Shown here: positions 19,138 through 27,772 of the stretch, piece by piece | Numbering within the stretch: the first letter of the stretch is position 1 | Layout of the letters: each line of letters begins with the position of its first letter | Source of the DNA: Paraferrimonas haliotis | GTDB lineage: Bacteria > Pseudomonadota > Gammaproteobacteria > Enterobacterales > Shewanellaceae | Direction: 5' to 3' | Length of the DNA stretch: 64,000 nt | Assembly: GCF_002282895.1 (NCBI RefSeq) | Contig: NZ_NRRB01000001.1 | Location: 496,001 to 560,000, forward strand | Translations under genes and position numbers: made by a program | The notes under the pieces: model-generated | Told to the model about the DNA's origin: nothing | Databases searched by the model: none | Seen by the model: the letters and a program-made list of their open reading frames with translations, nothing else

Positions 19138-20862
19138 GTGGCCCAACTTCACGCCATACGCCGTCGCCCGCACGTGGACGACGGCCATCTTGCTCAGCCT
19201 AATGCGCTTATTCGCCAGTTGTTGGCCCGCAGAGGGGTCACCAGTGAGGATGAAAGCTTGGCGTTGGCAAACCTGCTGTCGCCGCATACCATGCTGGGGC
19301 TGTCTGAGGCCGCAGCCATTGTTACTGAGGCTATTGTTCAGCAAAAACGTATTCTAATTGTTGGCGATTTTGACGCCGATGGCGCCACCTCTACCGCGGT
19401 TTGTATGCTGGCACTGAAGCGCATGGGGGCGAACAATGTCGACTTTTTGATTCCCAATCGATTCGACTATGGCTACGGTTTAAGCCCAGAGTTGGTTACT
19501 TTGGCGCACCAGCAGCACGCGCAATTGCTGATTACCGTAGATAATGGCATTTCGTCCATTTCGGGTGTTGCTGCCGCTCGGGCGCTCGGCATTGATGTGG
19601 TAGTTACCGACCACCATTTGCCGGGAGATGCCTTGCCGCAAGCCAACGCCATCGTTAACCCTAATCAACACGGTTGCCCGTTTGCCAGCAAAGCATTGGC
19701 GGGATGCGGTGTGGCTTTCTATTTAATGTCTGCGATTCGAGCAAAGCTTAAGCAAAGTGGCTGGTTTACCATGCAACAACCCATGCCTAACTTGGCTGAA
19801 CTGCTGGATATTGTTGCTTTGGGCACGGTTGCGGATTTAGTGAGTTTAGACTCCAATAATCGCATTTTGGTCAAAGCGGGGTTGGCGCGAGTGCGCAGCG
19901 GTCGCTGTCGTCCGGGCATATTGGAACTATTAACCCTAGGCAAACGCCGACCTCAAGCAACGGTGGCCAGCGACTTTGCTTTCGCGGTAGCACCTCGGCT
20001 GAATGCCGCTGGACGACTGGATGAAATGGCCCTAGGGGTTGAGTTGCTGTTGTGTGACGATGCGCATCAAGCAAAACGCATGGCGGCGCAGCTCGACTTG
20101 CTCAATCAAGAGCGTCGAGCACTGGAGCAAGACATGCAACAGGATGCTCTGGCTCATTTACACTCGCTGCAATTTGGGGATGACAATTTGCCGTGGGGAT
20201 TAGCCTTATACGATGACAGTTGGCACCAAGGTGTTATTGGCATCCTCGCGTCTCGATTAAAAGAGCGCTACCACCGCCCTGTTATCGCTTTTGCCGATGG
20301 CGATGAGCACACTATTAAGGGCTCGGCGCGCTCGATTCCTGGTTTGCATATGCGCGACTTGCTCGAGCTGATTAATAGCCGTCACCCTGGCATGCTGATT
20401 AAGTTTGGTGGCCATGCCATGGCTGCAGGGTTAACCATCGCCAAGCACGATTTGGCTCAATTTCAACAAGCCTACTTAACCGGCATACAAGACAACATTG
20501 ACGAGTCAATACTTACCGGTGAGATCTTAAGTGATGGTGAGCTTAGCGCTGCTGACATTACGCTTGCTAATGCCCAAGCGATTCGTGAATGCGGTCCTTG
20601 GGGGCAGGCGTTCCCAGAGCCGGTATTCGATGGCGAGTTTTACATAGTCAGTCAACGCATCGTTGGCGAGCGTCACCTCAAACTGGTATTGCGAAGCCAT
20701 TGCGGCCAACTCGATGTGGATGGTATTGCCTTTAACATAGATGTTGAACACTGGCCAGACGCTCGAGTGTCGCAGGTGCGGGTCGTTTATCGTTTAGACG
20801 TCAATGAGTTTCGCGGTCATCAAAGCGTGCAAATGATGGTTCAGCAATTGGAAAAACTCTAG
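19138..20862 (+). CDS. recJ: Single-stranded-DNA-specific 5'-3' exonuclease RecJ
   Basis: RecJ degrades single-stranded DNA 5' to 3' in RecF-pathway recombination, mismatch repair and base excision repair. The 574-residue product carries DHH-family motifs: VGDFDADGATST near residues 79-90, the D-N-G segment LITVDNGISS, the D-H-H motif VVTDHHLPGD, and DHHA1 features around GSARSIPGLH and KFGGHAMAAG. GTG 19138 is the start, 14 bp after dsbC, with only a weak ribosome site. The next gene in the conserved order, prfB, is displaced by two minus-strand genes (tonB-like and aminopeptidase P). Confidence 0.95.
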   Translation: MAQLHAIRRRPHVDDGHLAQPNALIRQLLARRGVTSEDESLALANLLSPHTMLGLSEAAAIVTEAIVQQKRILIVGDFDADGATSTAVCMLALKRMGANNVDFLIPNRFDYGYGLSPELVTLAHQQHAQLLITVDNGISSISGVAAARALGIDVVVTDHHLPGDALPQANAIVNPNQHGCPFASKALAGCGVAFYLMSAIRAKLKQSGWFTMQQPMPNLAELLDIVALGTVADLVSLDSNNRILVKAGLARVRSGRCRPGILELLTLGKRRPQATVASDFAFAVAPRLNAAGRLDEMALGVELLLCDDAHQAKRMAAQLDLLNQERRALEQDMQQDALAHLHSLQFGDDNLPWGLALYDDSWHQGVIGILASRLKERYHRPVIAFADGDEHTIKGSARSIPGLHMRDLLELINSRHPGMLIKFGGHAMAAGLTIAKHDLAQFQQAYLTGIQDNIDESILTGEILSDGELSAADITLANAQAIRECGPWGQAFPEPVFDGEFYIVSQRIVGERHLKLVLRSHCGQLDVDGIAFNIDVEHWPDARVSQVRVVYRLDVNEFRGHQSVQMMVQQLEKL

Positions 20863-20881
20863 TTACCTGTGCTTCGCGATA

Positions 20882-21511
20882 TTACCAGCGACTGCTGAGC
20901 CGAAAATCTAATTGCACCACTTTGCCCTTTTGTTTAATGGCTTTACCGTCTGAGTATTCAGGCTGATAGCGCCATTTCTGTAAGGCGCTTATGGCGGCCT
21001 GTTCAAACACCCCTTGCGGCTCTGCAGCCACCACGAAAATGTCACTCACGCTGCCGTCAATATCGATGCTAAATCCTAATTGCACCCAGCCTTGAATCTT
21101 CTCTCTTGCCGCCGGTATGGGGTAACGAGGCTCTATTCGTACCAGTGGCGTCGCATGACTATTGCCGTGATAGTAGGTATCGGCTTTTAATCCCCCTAGA
21201 CGATGACTGATGTCTCGACCTAGGTCGTTGCTCATGGCAATTATCGTTGGGCTGGAAATGGGATCGATGGTAACGGCAGGCACCTCTATTTCTGGACGAG
21301 ACGGTGACTTTAATGGCTTTGGCGGTGGTAGTTTTTGGCGGTGCTTGAATTGGGTTTCGCTATCCTTAAGCTCCATTGAGATGATGATGGTTGGGGAGAT
21401 ACCTTGTTTCAACGCAGCTCGCTTAGCACCACCGCTAATGAGGCTGGCCATGAACACAAACAAGGCAAAGGTAATGATGGTCGCTATCAATAACGAAATG
21501 ACGATTCGCAC
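20882..21511 (-). CDS. TonB-family energy-transducer protein
   Basis: TonB proteins carry inner-membrane proton-motive energy to outer-membrane receptors. The N-terminal anchor is RIVISLLIATIITFALFVFM, followed by a short proline-rich linker (KLPPPKPLKSPSRPEI) and a C-terminal TonB domain with RIEPRYPIPAAREKIQGWVQ, the S-V-S-D-I segment and the ending ALQKWRYQP. I favour GTG 21511 (209 residues) because TGAGG sits eight bases before it; the longer frame from 21520 starts right on that motif. No exbB, exbD or receptor gene is near. It interrupts the usual recJ-prfB adjacency. Confidence 0.85.
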   Translation of the reverse strand: MRIVISLLIATIITFALFVFMASLISGGAKRAALKQGISPTIIISMELKDSETQFKHRQKLPPPKPLKSPSRPEIEVPAVTIDPISSPTIIAMSNDLGRDISHRLGGLKADTYYHGNSHATPLVRIEPRYPIPAAREKIQGWVQLGFSIDIDGSVSDIFVVAAEPQGVFEQAAISALQKWRYQPEYSDGKAIKQKGKVVQLDFRLSSRW

Positions 21512-21577
21512 ACTAACCACCTCAGCCAGCTATAAGTAGCTAAAGTATAGTAGAGGGGAACTATAGTCGAGCGCTAA

Positions 21578-21607
21578 AGGCTTAACTGCGAACAGTCAGT
21601 TAAGCCT
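21578..21607 (-). terminator. Hairpin after the aminopeptidase P gene
   Basis: AGGCTTAACTG at 21578-21588 pairs perfectly with CAGTTAAGCCT at 21597-21607 over an 8-nt loop. On the minus strand only a short T stretch (TTTA) follows, so it may be a terminator or a transcript-stabilising stem. Confidence 0.5.
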
Positions 21608-21641
21608 CATTAGTTACGTGTTGATTAAATAGAGGGACTCA

Positions 21642-23429
21642 TTAAATGGGACGGGTAGCTTGTTTAAGCCAGGCTAAGTCGCTGCCTTGCAGCTGCGGGC
21701 CGATTTTTTCCAACACCAATTGGTGGTAGCTATTTAGCCATTGTCGCTCGCTATCGGTCAGCATGCTTACTTCAATTAAGCGAACATCGAACGGAATTAA
21801 GGTAAGGGCTTCAAACTCCAGCATGTTGCGCTCGCTGTTGGCTAACGATCGAGCCTTACGCACCGCTACTAGGTTTTCTAGACGGATACCATAATCGCCA
21901 TCTTGATAATAGCCCGGTTCGTTGGACACCACCATTCCTTCAAGCAGCGGCACCGAGTTGGCGTTTTTGGCAATTCGTTGCGGTCCTTCGTGGACACTTA
22001 AAAAGTGGCCCACGCCATGGCCTGTGCCGTGGTCATAGTCCAAACCTTGTTGCCACAACGGCATACGCGCCAAAGCGTCTAACTGTTGACCACTGGTGCC
22101 CCGTGGGAACTTGGCTTGATCTAACGCGATGTGGCCTTTAAGCACTAGGGTCACACGCTGTTTTTGCTCAGCGCTGACCTGACCGATAGCAACCGTGCGG
22201 GTCACGTCGGTGGTGCCATCCAGATATTGACCACCGGAATCCACTAAGTACAAGCTGTTCATGGGGAGGGTGGCTGGTGTACCGTTTAGGTGATTGTAGT
22301 GACACATGGCGGCATTGGAACCGGCGGCAGAAATGGTGTCGAAGCTGGGCTCTTGATAGTGTGGTAAAGGTTCGCGAAAGCTGGCCAATTTGTCCGCGAG
22401 CTGACCTTCATCATGGAGTTGACCGGCCTCCACTTGCTCATCTAACCATGCTAAGAAACGACTGACGGCGGCCCCGTCACGAAGATGGGCTTGGCGCATG
22501 CCTTCAAGCTCCACAGCATTTTTCTGTGCTTTGGGTATGGCAACCGGATCGCTACCTTCAACCAGTTCAGCTCCGGCTTCGCGTGCAGTGAGCTGACTCC
22601 AGGCGTTGCTGGTATTTGAGTCGGCTAATAGTCGTACCCCATTGAGCTGTTGTAGCGCTTGGGCAAAATCTGCCTCAGGCTTGAATTCAACGCCGTCTCC
22701 AACGTGCTCGGCTACGCCGTCTTCCAGTAGACTCACATCTAAAAATACTTGCATAGAGCCGTCGCTGCTTAGCAATGCACTGCCTAATAGAGCCGGTAGT
22801 CGTGGTATGTTGCGGCTGCGAAGGTTTAACAGCCAAGCAATGGAATCCAACGCTGTAATGAGCGCCATATCGGCGTTGTTATCCGCCACTATTGTGGCTA
22901 TTTGGCGGCGCTTAGCAAGGCTGGTGGCACCCGCGAGTTCGTCGCTAAAGCAAAAGATAGGTTGGCTGGGAGCCGCCGGTCGTTGTTGCCATACCTGGTC
23001 GACGGGGTTAACCGCGGTTTGCGTTAATTGAATGCCTGATTTAGCCAGCTGTGCAGACGTGGCTTGCTGCCAAGCAAGCGTGTGCAGGCGAGCATCAAAA
23101 CCCACTTTAGCGCCTTGGGCGAGTTTGTCTGCCAGCCAAGGAGCTAACGGGTCGTCGGTCAAGGATTGATAGCTAAAAAGGTCACCGTCTACTTGTTGAC
23201 GAACTTGCACGGTATAACGGCCATCAACAAATATGGCCGCGTCTTCGGCCAAAACCACAACGTGCCCGGCAGAGCCGGTAAAATCGCTTATCCACAACAA
23301 TCGCTCGTTGTGCTCAGGCACATATTCACCCAAATATTCGTCGGCTCTAGGGATGATAAAGGCGTCGATTTGCTGCTGCGCCATGACTTCACGAATGGCA
23401 GCTAATCGATTGGCAATAGTGTGTGACAT
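21642..23429 (-). CDS. Aminopeptidase P family metallopeptidase (M24B), long form
   Basis: The enzyme should cleave X-Pro N-terminal bonds using a dimetal centre. At ~595 residues it is the long XPNPEP1-like form with two creatinase N-domains, a pita-bread catalytic domain and a short C-terminal M24_C extension. Metal-ligand regions are visible: LVDSGGQYLDGTTDVTRT (two Asp), GTGHGVGHFLSVHEGP (His), VVSNEPGYY (Glu) and GIRLENL (Glu). The start is taken as the second of two ATGs (23429) for better spacing from AAGGA. The enterobacterial PepP site between ygfB and ubiH is empty in this window, so this may serve as the cell's aminopeptidase P. Confidence 0.88.
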   Translation of the reverse strand: MSHTIANRLAAIREVMAQQQIDAFIIPRADEYLGEYVPEHNERLLWISDFTGSAGHVVVLAEDAAIFVDGRYTVQVRQQVDGDLFSYQSLTDDPLAPWLADKLAQGAKVGFDARLHTLAWQQATSAQLAKSGIQLTQTAVNPVDQVWQQRPAAPSQPIFCFSDELAGATSLAKRRQIATIVADNNADMALITALDSIAWLLNLRSRNIPRLPALLGSALLSSDGSMQVFLDVSLLEDGVAEHVGDGVEFKPEADFAQALQQLNGVRLLADSNTSNAWSQLTAREAGAELVEGSDPVAIPKAQKNAVELEGMRQAHLRDGAAVSRFLAWLDEQVEAGQLHDEGQLADKLASFREPLPHYQEPSFDTISAAGSNAAMCHYNHLNGTPATLPMNSLYLVDSGGQYLDGTTDVTRTVAIGQVSAEQKQRVTLVLKGHIALDQAKFPRGTSGQQLDALARMPLWQQGLDYDHGTGHGVGHFLSVHEGPQRIAKNANSVPLLEGMVVSNEPGYYQDGDYGIRLENLVAVRKARSLANSERNMLEFEALTLIPFDVRLIEVSMLTDSERQWLNSYHQLVLEKIGPQLQGSDLAWLKQATRPI

Positions 23430-23539
23430 CATAATTCCTTAACAGGGTAACGGTTGGTGGCGGGTATTAGAATTAACACGTTGAAAGTCAAATAAGGTAT
23501 CGAGTAATCGCCTCAATCTAGCGCTGGTTTTAGAAAATA

Positions 23540-23587
23540 GCAAGGTGCAAGCTGTGTTCTAAGGTGACTCTTTTAGCTTCACCTTGC
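23540..23587. repeat. Long hairpin in the pepP-prfB intergenic region
   Basis: GCAAGGTG, a bulged C and AAGCT (23540-23553) pair with AGCTT and CACCTTGC (23575-23587), giving a 13-bp stem with a 21-nt loop. The 343-bp gap between these divergent genes otherwise shows no open frame. It could be a small RNA, a leader structure or a protein site. Confidence 0.45.
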
Positions 23588-23772
23588 GCCACCAAACAAA
23601 ATCGAATAATTTCAAGCACACAAGCCCGTTACAATTCATAGAGATGGCCCACATTTCAATCACGGGCTATAGGTTTATAGCGTTACATAATGTAAAATGT
23701 CCGGTTTGAATGAATGGCAACGTGCAATCGTCTAAAAACGGATTGCCAACCAAGTAAGAGAAAGCTGAGTCC

Positions 23773-24871
23773 ATGTTTGAAGTAAATCCAGTCGTAAACA
23801 AGATTAAGGAGCTGTCGGAACGCACCGGGCTTCTTCGGGGGTACCTTTGACTACGACGCCAAAAGTGAGCGTTTAGAAGAGGTTTCCCGAGAACTTGAAC
23901 AACCTGAAATCTGGAATGAGCCCGATAGAGCACAAGCTTTAGGCAAAGAGCGCAGTGCTCTTGAGGCCGTGGTTAAGACCATTGACGACATGGATTCAGG
24001 CCTCGAAGACGTTGAAGGCTTACTAGAGCTTGCTGTGGAAGAGTCGGATGAAGAAACATTCGCCGACGCCGAGCAGGAGCTGCAAACTCTGGAAGGGCGG
24101 TTGGCGGAATTAGAGTTTCGTCGTATGTTTTCCGGAGCGCAAGACGGCAACGATTGTTACTTAGACATTCAAGCCGGCTCTGGCGGTACCGAAGCGCAAG
24201 ACTGGGCCAGCATGCTGCTGCGCATGTACTTGCGTTGGGGCGAGGCACACGACTTTAAGACTGAGCTCATGGAAGTCTCAGACGGTGACGTGGCAGGAAT
24301 TAAGAGCGCCACCATCAAGTTCAGCGGCGAATACGGCTTTGGTTGGTTAAGAACCGAAACCGGGGTGCATCGCTTAGTGCGTAAGTCACCGTTTGATTCT
24401 GGTGGCCGTCGTCATACCTCGTTTGCCTCGGTATTCGTGTTTCCAGAAATTGATGACTCCATTGAAGTGGATATTAATCCGGCGGATTTGCGAATCGACG
24501 TTTACCGCGCCTCAGGTGCTGGTGGTCAGCACGTGAATAAAACCGAGTCAGCGGTACGTATTACGCACTTACCCACAAATACCGTTGTGCAGTGTCAAAA
24601 CGATCGTTCGCAGCATAAGAACAAAGACACCGCAATGAAACAACTTAAAGCTAAGTTGTACGAATTAGAAATTCAAAAACAGAACGAAGAAAAACAGGCC
24701 TCTGAAGATGCTAAGTCAGACATTGGCTGGGGCAGTCAGATTCGTTCCTATGTGCTGGATGACAGCCGTATAAAAGATTTACGAACCGGCGTTGAGAATC
24801 GCAATACTACTGCGGTGCTTGATGGCGATTTAGACCGATTCATCGAGGCCAGCCTGAAATCTGGGCTATAA
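23773..24871 (+). CDS. prfB: Peptide chain release factor 2, with programmed +1 frameshift
   Basis: RF2 ends translation at UGA and UAA. Translation starts at ATG 23773 ([14 protein letters not shown]) and meets an in-frame TGA at 23848-23850 after 25 codons. The slippery CTT-TGA-C context and SD-like GGGGG at 23837-23841 are the classic prfB frameshift signals; a +1 shift resumes at GAC 23849. Joined, the product is 365 residues, identical in length to E. coli RF2. The GGQ loop appears in [14 protein letters not shown], and the tripeptide anticodon lies in the region around residues 200-210 ([11 protein letters not shown]). It autoregulates: low RF2 favours the shift. lysS follows 33 bp later, as in E. 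coli. Confidence 0.97.
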
Positions 24872-24904
24872 GCGTTTTACAGTCGCAACTTTAAAGAGAG
24901 CAAC

Positions 24905-26389
24905 ATGACAGACCAAATTCAAGACGAAAACAAACTCATTGCTGAACGCCGCAGTAAGTTAGAAAAGATTCGCCAAACCTGTAAAGCCAATGGCCATCCA
25001 AATGACTTTAAACGAGAGCATTTAGCCGACGATTTGCAACAAGAGTTCGGCCAATTCACTAAAGAAGAATTGGTGGAGCAAAACAACCAAGTGAGCGTTG
25101 CCGGTCGTATTATGGCCAAGCGCGGGCCATTTTTGGTTTTACAAGACGGCAGTGGTCGCATTCAGGCGTATGCGCCTAAAGAAGTTCAAAAAGAGCTGAA
25201 AACCATTGGCGGTCTCGACATTGGTGACATCATCGGAGTGGCCGGGGAGCTGTGTAAGTCAGGTAAAGGTGATTTGTACGTGAATATGGACAATCATCAA
25301 TTGCTAACAAAGGCACTGCGCCCTTTGCCTGAGAAGTTTCATGGGCTAACTGACCAAGAGCAGCGTTATCGTCAACGTTACGTCGATTTGATCATGAACG
25401 AAGACAGTCGCAACACCTTTAAAGTGCGCTCTAAGATTGTAAACGCAATCCGTAATTTCATGGCGAACCGCGACTTTATGGAAGTGGAAACGCCTATGAT
25501 GCAAGTTATTCCTGGCGGTGCCTCAGCGCGTCCATTTGTGACTCATCATAATGCGCTGGATCAAGAGATGTTTTTGCGTATCGCCCCTGAGTTGTATTTG
25601 AAGCGCTTGGTTGTTGGTGGCTTCGAACGCGTTTTCGAAATTAACCGCAACTTCCGTAACGAAGGTTTATCGCCACGCCATAACCCAGAATTCACCATGA
25701 TGGAATTCTACTGGGCCTATGCCGATTACAACGATTTGATGGACCTTACCGAAGAAATGCTAAAAACCATTACCGAAGAAGTACTGGGTGCCAGCGTTTT
25801 AGATTACGGTGAAGAGCAGTTCGACTTTGGCGCTAAGTATGCCCGCATTTCGATGAAAGACTCGGTACTGCAATACAACCCAAGTGTTGACGCGGCCCAG
25901 CTGGAAACGCTAGAAGCGGCCAGCGAAGTAGCTAAGGGGCTTGGCATTGAAGTTGAAAAGTCATGGGGCTTAGGTAAAGTCATCACTGAAATCTTTGAAG
26001 AGACGGTTGAACACAAACTGATGCAACCAACCTTTATTACCGAATATCCCGCGGAAGTCTCACCGCTGGCTCGCCGTAACGATGATAACCCATTCATCAC
26101 GGATCGATTCGAGTTCTTTGTGGGTGGTCGTGAAATCGCTAACGGTTTCTCGGAGCTTAATGACGCCGAAGATCAGGACAACCGCTTTAAAGAGCAAGTG
26201 GAGCAAAAAGATGCCGGTGACGATGAAGCCATGTTCTACGACGGTGATTACATCACAGCGCTTGAGCACGGATTGCCACCAACAGCGGGTCAAGGTATTG
26301 GCATCGACCGCTTAGTGATGCTGTTCACTAACAGCCATACCATTCGCGACGTTATCCTGTTCCCAGCGATGCGCCCGCAACAAAGCTAA
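24905..26389 (+). CDS. lysS: Lysyl-tRNA synthetase, class II
   Basis: LysS charges tRNA-Lys in the cytoplasm. The 494-residue product has an N-terminal OB-fold anticodon-binding domain ([20 protein letters not shown]) and a class II core. Motif 1 lies near [18 protein letters not shown], motif 2 is [20 protein letters not shown], and motif 3 is [20 protein letters not shown] near the C-terminus. GAGAG precedes ATG 24905. It is the last gene of the prfB-lysS pair and is followed by a hairpin terminator. Confidence 0.97.
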   Translation: MTDQIQDENKLIAERRSKLEKIRQTCKANGHPNDFKREHLADDLQQEFGQFTKEELVEQNNQVSVAGRIMAKRGPFLVLQDGSGRIQAYAPKEVQKELKTIGGLDIGDIIGVAGELCKSGKGDLYVNMDNHQLLTKALRPLPEKFHGLTDQEQRYRQRYVDLIMNEDSRNTFKVRSKIVNAIRNFMANRDFMEVETPMMQVIPGGASARPFVTHHNALDQEMFLRIAPELYLKRLVVGGFERVFEINRNFRNEGLSPRHNPEFTMMEFYWAYADYNDLMDLTEEMLKTITEEVLGASVLDYGEEQFDFGAKYARISMKDSVLQYNPSVDAAQLETLEAASEVAKGLGIEVEKSWGLGKVITEIFEETVEHKLMQPTFITEYPAEVSPLARRNDDNPFITDRFEFFVGGREIANGFSELNDAEDQDNRFKEQVEQKDAGDDEAMFYDGDYITALEHGLPPTAGQGIGIDRLVMLFTNSHTIRDVILFPAMRPQQS

Positions 26390-26407
26390 GCATTCTCGCA
26401 CCCAGAC

Positions 26408-26434
26408 AAAGCCGGCATCATTGCCGGCTTTTTT
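26408..26434 (+). terminator. Intrinsic terminator after lysS
   Basis: GCCGGC at 26411-26416 pairs with GCCGGC at 26423-26428 around ATCATT; AAA precedes the stem and TTTTTT follows it. Confidence 0.92.
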
Positions 26435-26440
26435 GTAGCA

Positions 26441-26527
26441 GTTATCCACAGGGGACGTACCCTTTTGCAGGTGGGGTACGTCCCCACCAAAAAGGGTACG
26501 TCCCCATGGCGGGAAGCTGTGGATAAC
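26441..26527. repeat. Compound palindromic (REP/BIME-like) element flanked by inverted perfect DnaA boxes
   Basis: The outer arms GTTATCCACA (26441-26450) and TGTGGATAAC (26518-26527) are exact inverses, each holding the 9-mer DnaA-box consensus TTATCCACA. Next, GGGGACGTACCCTTTT (26451-26466) pairs exactly with AAAAGGGTACGTCCCC (26490-26505). At the centre GGTGGGG (26470-26476) pairs with CCCCACC (26482-26488). The whole could extrude as a branched cruciform. It occupies the 354-bp lysS/outer-membrane-protein gap. It resembles RAYT-mobilised REP clusters; no transposase is present here. Confidence 0.75.
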
Positions 26528-26695
26528 TCTTTGCACGGCAGCTGTTCATTATTGTTCCTCTTTGATATCTGGTCTTGCTTTAAAAAGTCAATTAACTCAG
26601 TTTGTTACGCTTATTGGTGGGTGACTGGATGAAGTGTGTCTGAGGAAGGGAATTCAAAGGCTATACAGTCTTCTTTCTTTAAACTAATGCCATGT

Positions 26696-26716
26696 TAATC
26701 AGCAGAGGGCTGATTA
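26696..26716 (+). promoter_or_regulatory. Inverted repeat upstream of the small outer-membrane protein gene
   Basis: TAATCAGC (26696-26703) and GCTGATTA (26709-26716) form a perfect 8-bp inverted repeat with a 5-nt loop, 28 bp before the start codon. It could be an operator or a 5'-UTR hairpin; there is no further evidence. Confidence 0.35.
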
Positions 26717-26743
26717 CACGGAATAGATAAAGTTGAGACTCAC

Positions 26744-27424
26744 ATGAAAAAGTTAATGGCGTTAGCACTTCTCGCTAGCCTAGGTGCGATGAACGCGCAG
26801 GCTCAAAACTCGGGCGACCAAAACTTCAAGGCAGCGGAATTGCTTGTTGGAAAGAGCTTTGGCAATGCCAATGTTTATTACGAGACCGATTCTGATATTG
26901 GTTATCATGAAATTGGTGCAGGCTATAGTTTTGAAGATGTTTTAATTCCAGGCTTAAGCATTACGCCTCACGCTGCGTTTATTGGCGCGGTAAACGGGGG
27001 CGATGATAAAGGTCGCGCTCAGTTGGGAGCCAAATACAGCTTTCTAGATAACGCCTTTGTCCGTGCTGAGTATCGCTATACTTCTGGCTCGAAAGAGCAG
27101 GAATTGGCGGAACCTTACAGCGCATCGACGAAGAAGATGAATCATAAGTTTGATGAGGTGCAACGCGCACGCATTGGTGCTGGGTACGATTTTGGCATGA
27201 TTTCAGTGAGTTATGACGTTTTCGCTCATCAGCAAGACAATGATGTAATAGCGGCTAGAGAAAACCGTCGTCATTGGAACAGTGCTGAGTTTCAAGTGAA
27301 CTTAAATACGGGCACAGGATTAACGCCTTTCGTGCGGATGATGCATACAACCGATGCCGGCCTTGTTGCCGGTAATAAGCCAGAAGATAAAGCGCTGTTT
27401 GGTTTGAGTTATTGGATTAAGTAA
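26744..27424 (+). CDS. Predicted outer-membrane beta-barrel protein
   Basis: The 226-residue product has a signal peptide (MKKLMALALLASLGAMNAQA, cleavage before QNSGDQ) followed by alternating amphipathic strands with many aromatic residues (YHEIGAGYSFEDV, GRAQLGAKYSF, FVRAEYRYTSG, GLSYWIK). This suggests a small barrel of about ten strands. The layout is reminiscent of KdgM/OmpL-type porins or an adhesin-like OmpX family, but no diagnostic motif was recognised, so no function is claimed. It is monocistronic, between an inverted repeat and its own terminator. Confidence 0.7.
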   Translation: MKKLMALALLASLGAMNAQAQNSGDQNFKAAELLVGKSFGNANVYYETDSDIGYHEIGAGYSFEDVLIPGLSITPHAAFIGAVNGGDDKGRAQLGAKYSFLDNAFVRAEYRYTSGSKEQELAEPYSASTKKMNHKFDEVQRARIGAGYDFGMISVSYDVFAHQQDNDVIAARENRRHWNSAEFQVNLNTGTGLTPFVRMMHTTDAGLVAGNKPEDKALFGLSYWIK

Positions 27425-27444
27425 CCGCCACTCGCGCGTGTGTT

Positions 27445-27468
27445 AGCCCCGCTAATGTGGGGCTTTTT
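27445..27468 (+). terminator. Intrinsic terminator after the beta-barrel gene
   Basis: AGCCCC (27445-27450) pairs with GGGGCT (27459-27464) over an 8-nt loop and runs into TTTTT. Confidence 0.88.
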
Positions 27469-27624
27469 AATGGGTAAAAAATAACACTGATTCATTATAC
27501 TCTTGCTGCTGGGCGCGATTAGATGAGGTATGTTTGTGTGTTACTGGACTTAATAATGCTATTATTGATGAAATGTTCATAATTTGTATAAAGGCTTTGG
27601 TTAGGCCTGTTAACACAGTGTTTT

Positions 27625-27642
27625 ATGAGATCTAGATCTCAT
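27625..27642. promoter_or_regulatory. 18-bp perfect palindrome, likely operator of the symporter gene
   Basis: ATGAGATCTAGATCTCAT is identical to its own reverse complement over all 18 bp. It lies 131 bp upstream of the symporter start and 16 bp before a CRP-like site, in a 348-bp intergenic region. The symmetry suggests a dimeric repressor or activator site; the cognate regulator is unknown. Confidence 0.55.
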
Positions 27643-27658
27643 TTTGTCTAGACTTTAA

Positions 27659-27674
27659 TGTGAATCAGATCAAA
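27659..27674 (+). promoter_or_regulatory. CRP-like site upstream of the symporter gene
   Basis: TGTGA-ATCAGA-TCAAA matches the CRP core TGTGA-N6-TCACA with a perfect left half and a 3/5 right half. It lies 98 bp before the start codon. Catabolite control of an uptake carrier would be typical; binding is inferred. Confidence 0.45.
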
Positions 27675-27772
27675 ACTTCCGAGTTGAGTTTTTATGACAG
27701 CTGGCTCAGTATGATTACCACTCAAAGACTTCAATAAAGAAGCATTTCCCCATTCACACATTAAGGCAAGAC

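Noticed and set aside
22606-23031. 141-codon plus-strand open frame inside the aminopeptidase P gene
   Set aside because: It lies wholly antisense to a well-supported M24 enzyme, has low-complexity Ser/Ala/Arg composition and no ribosome site.
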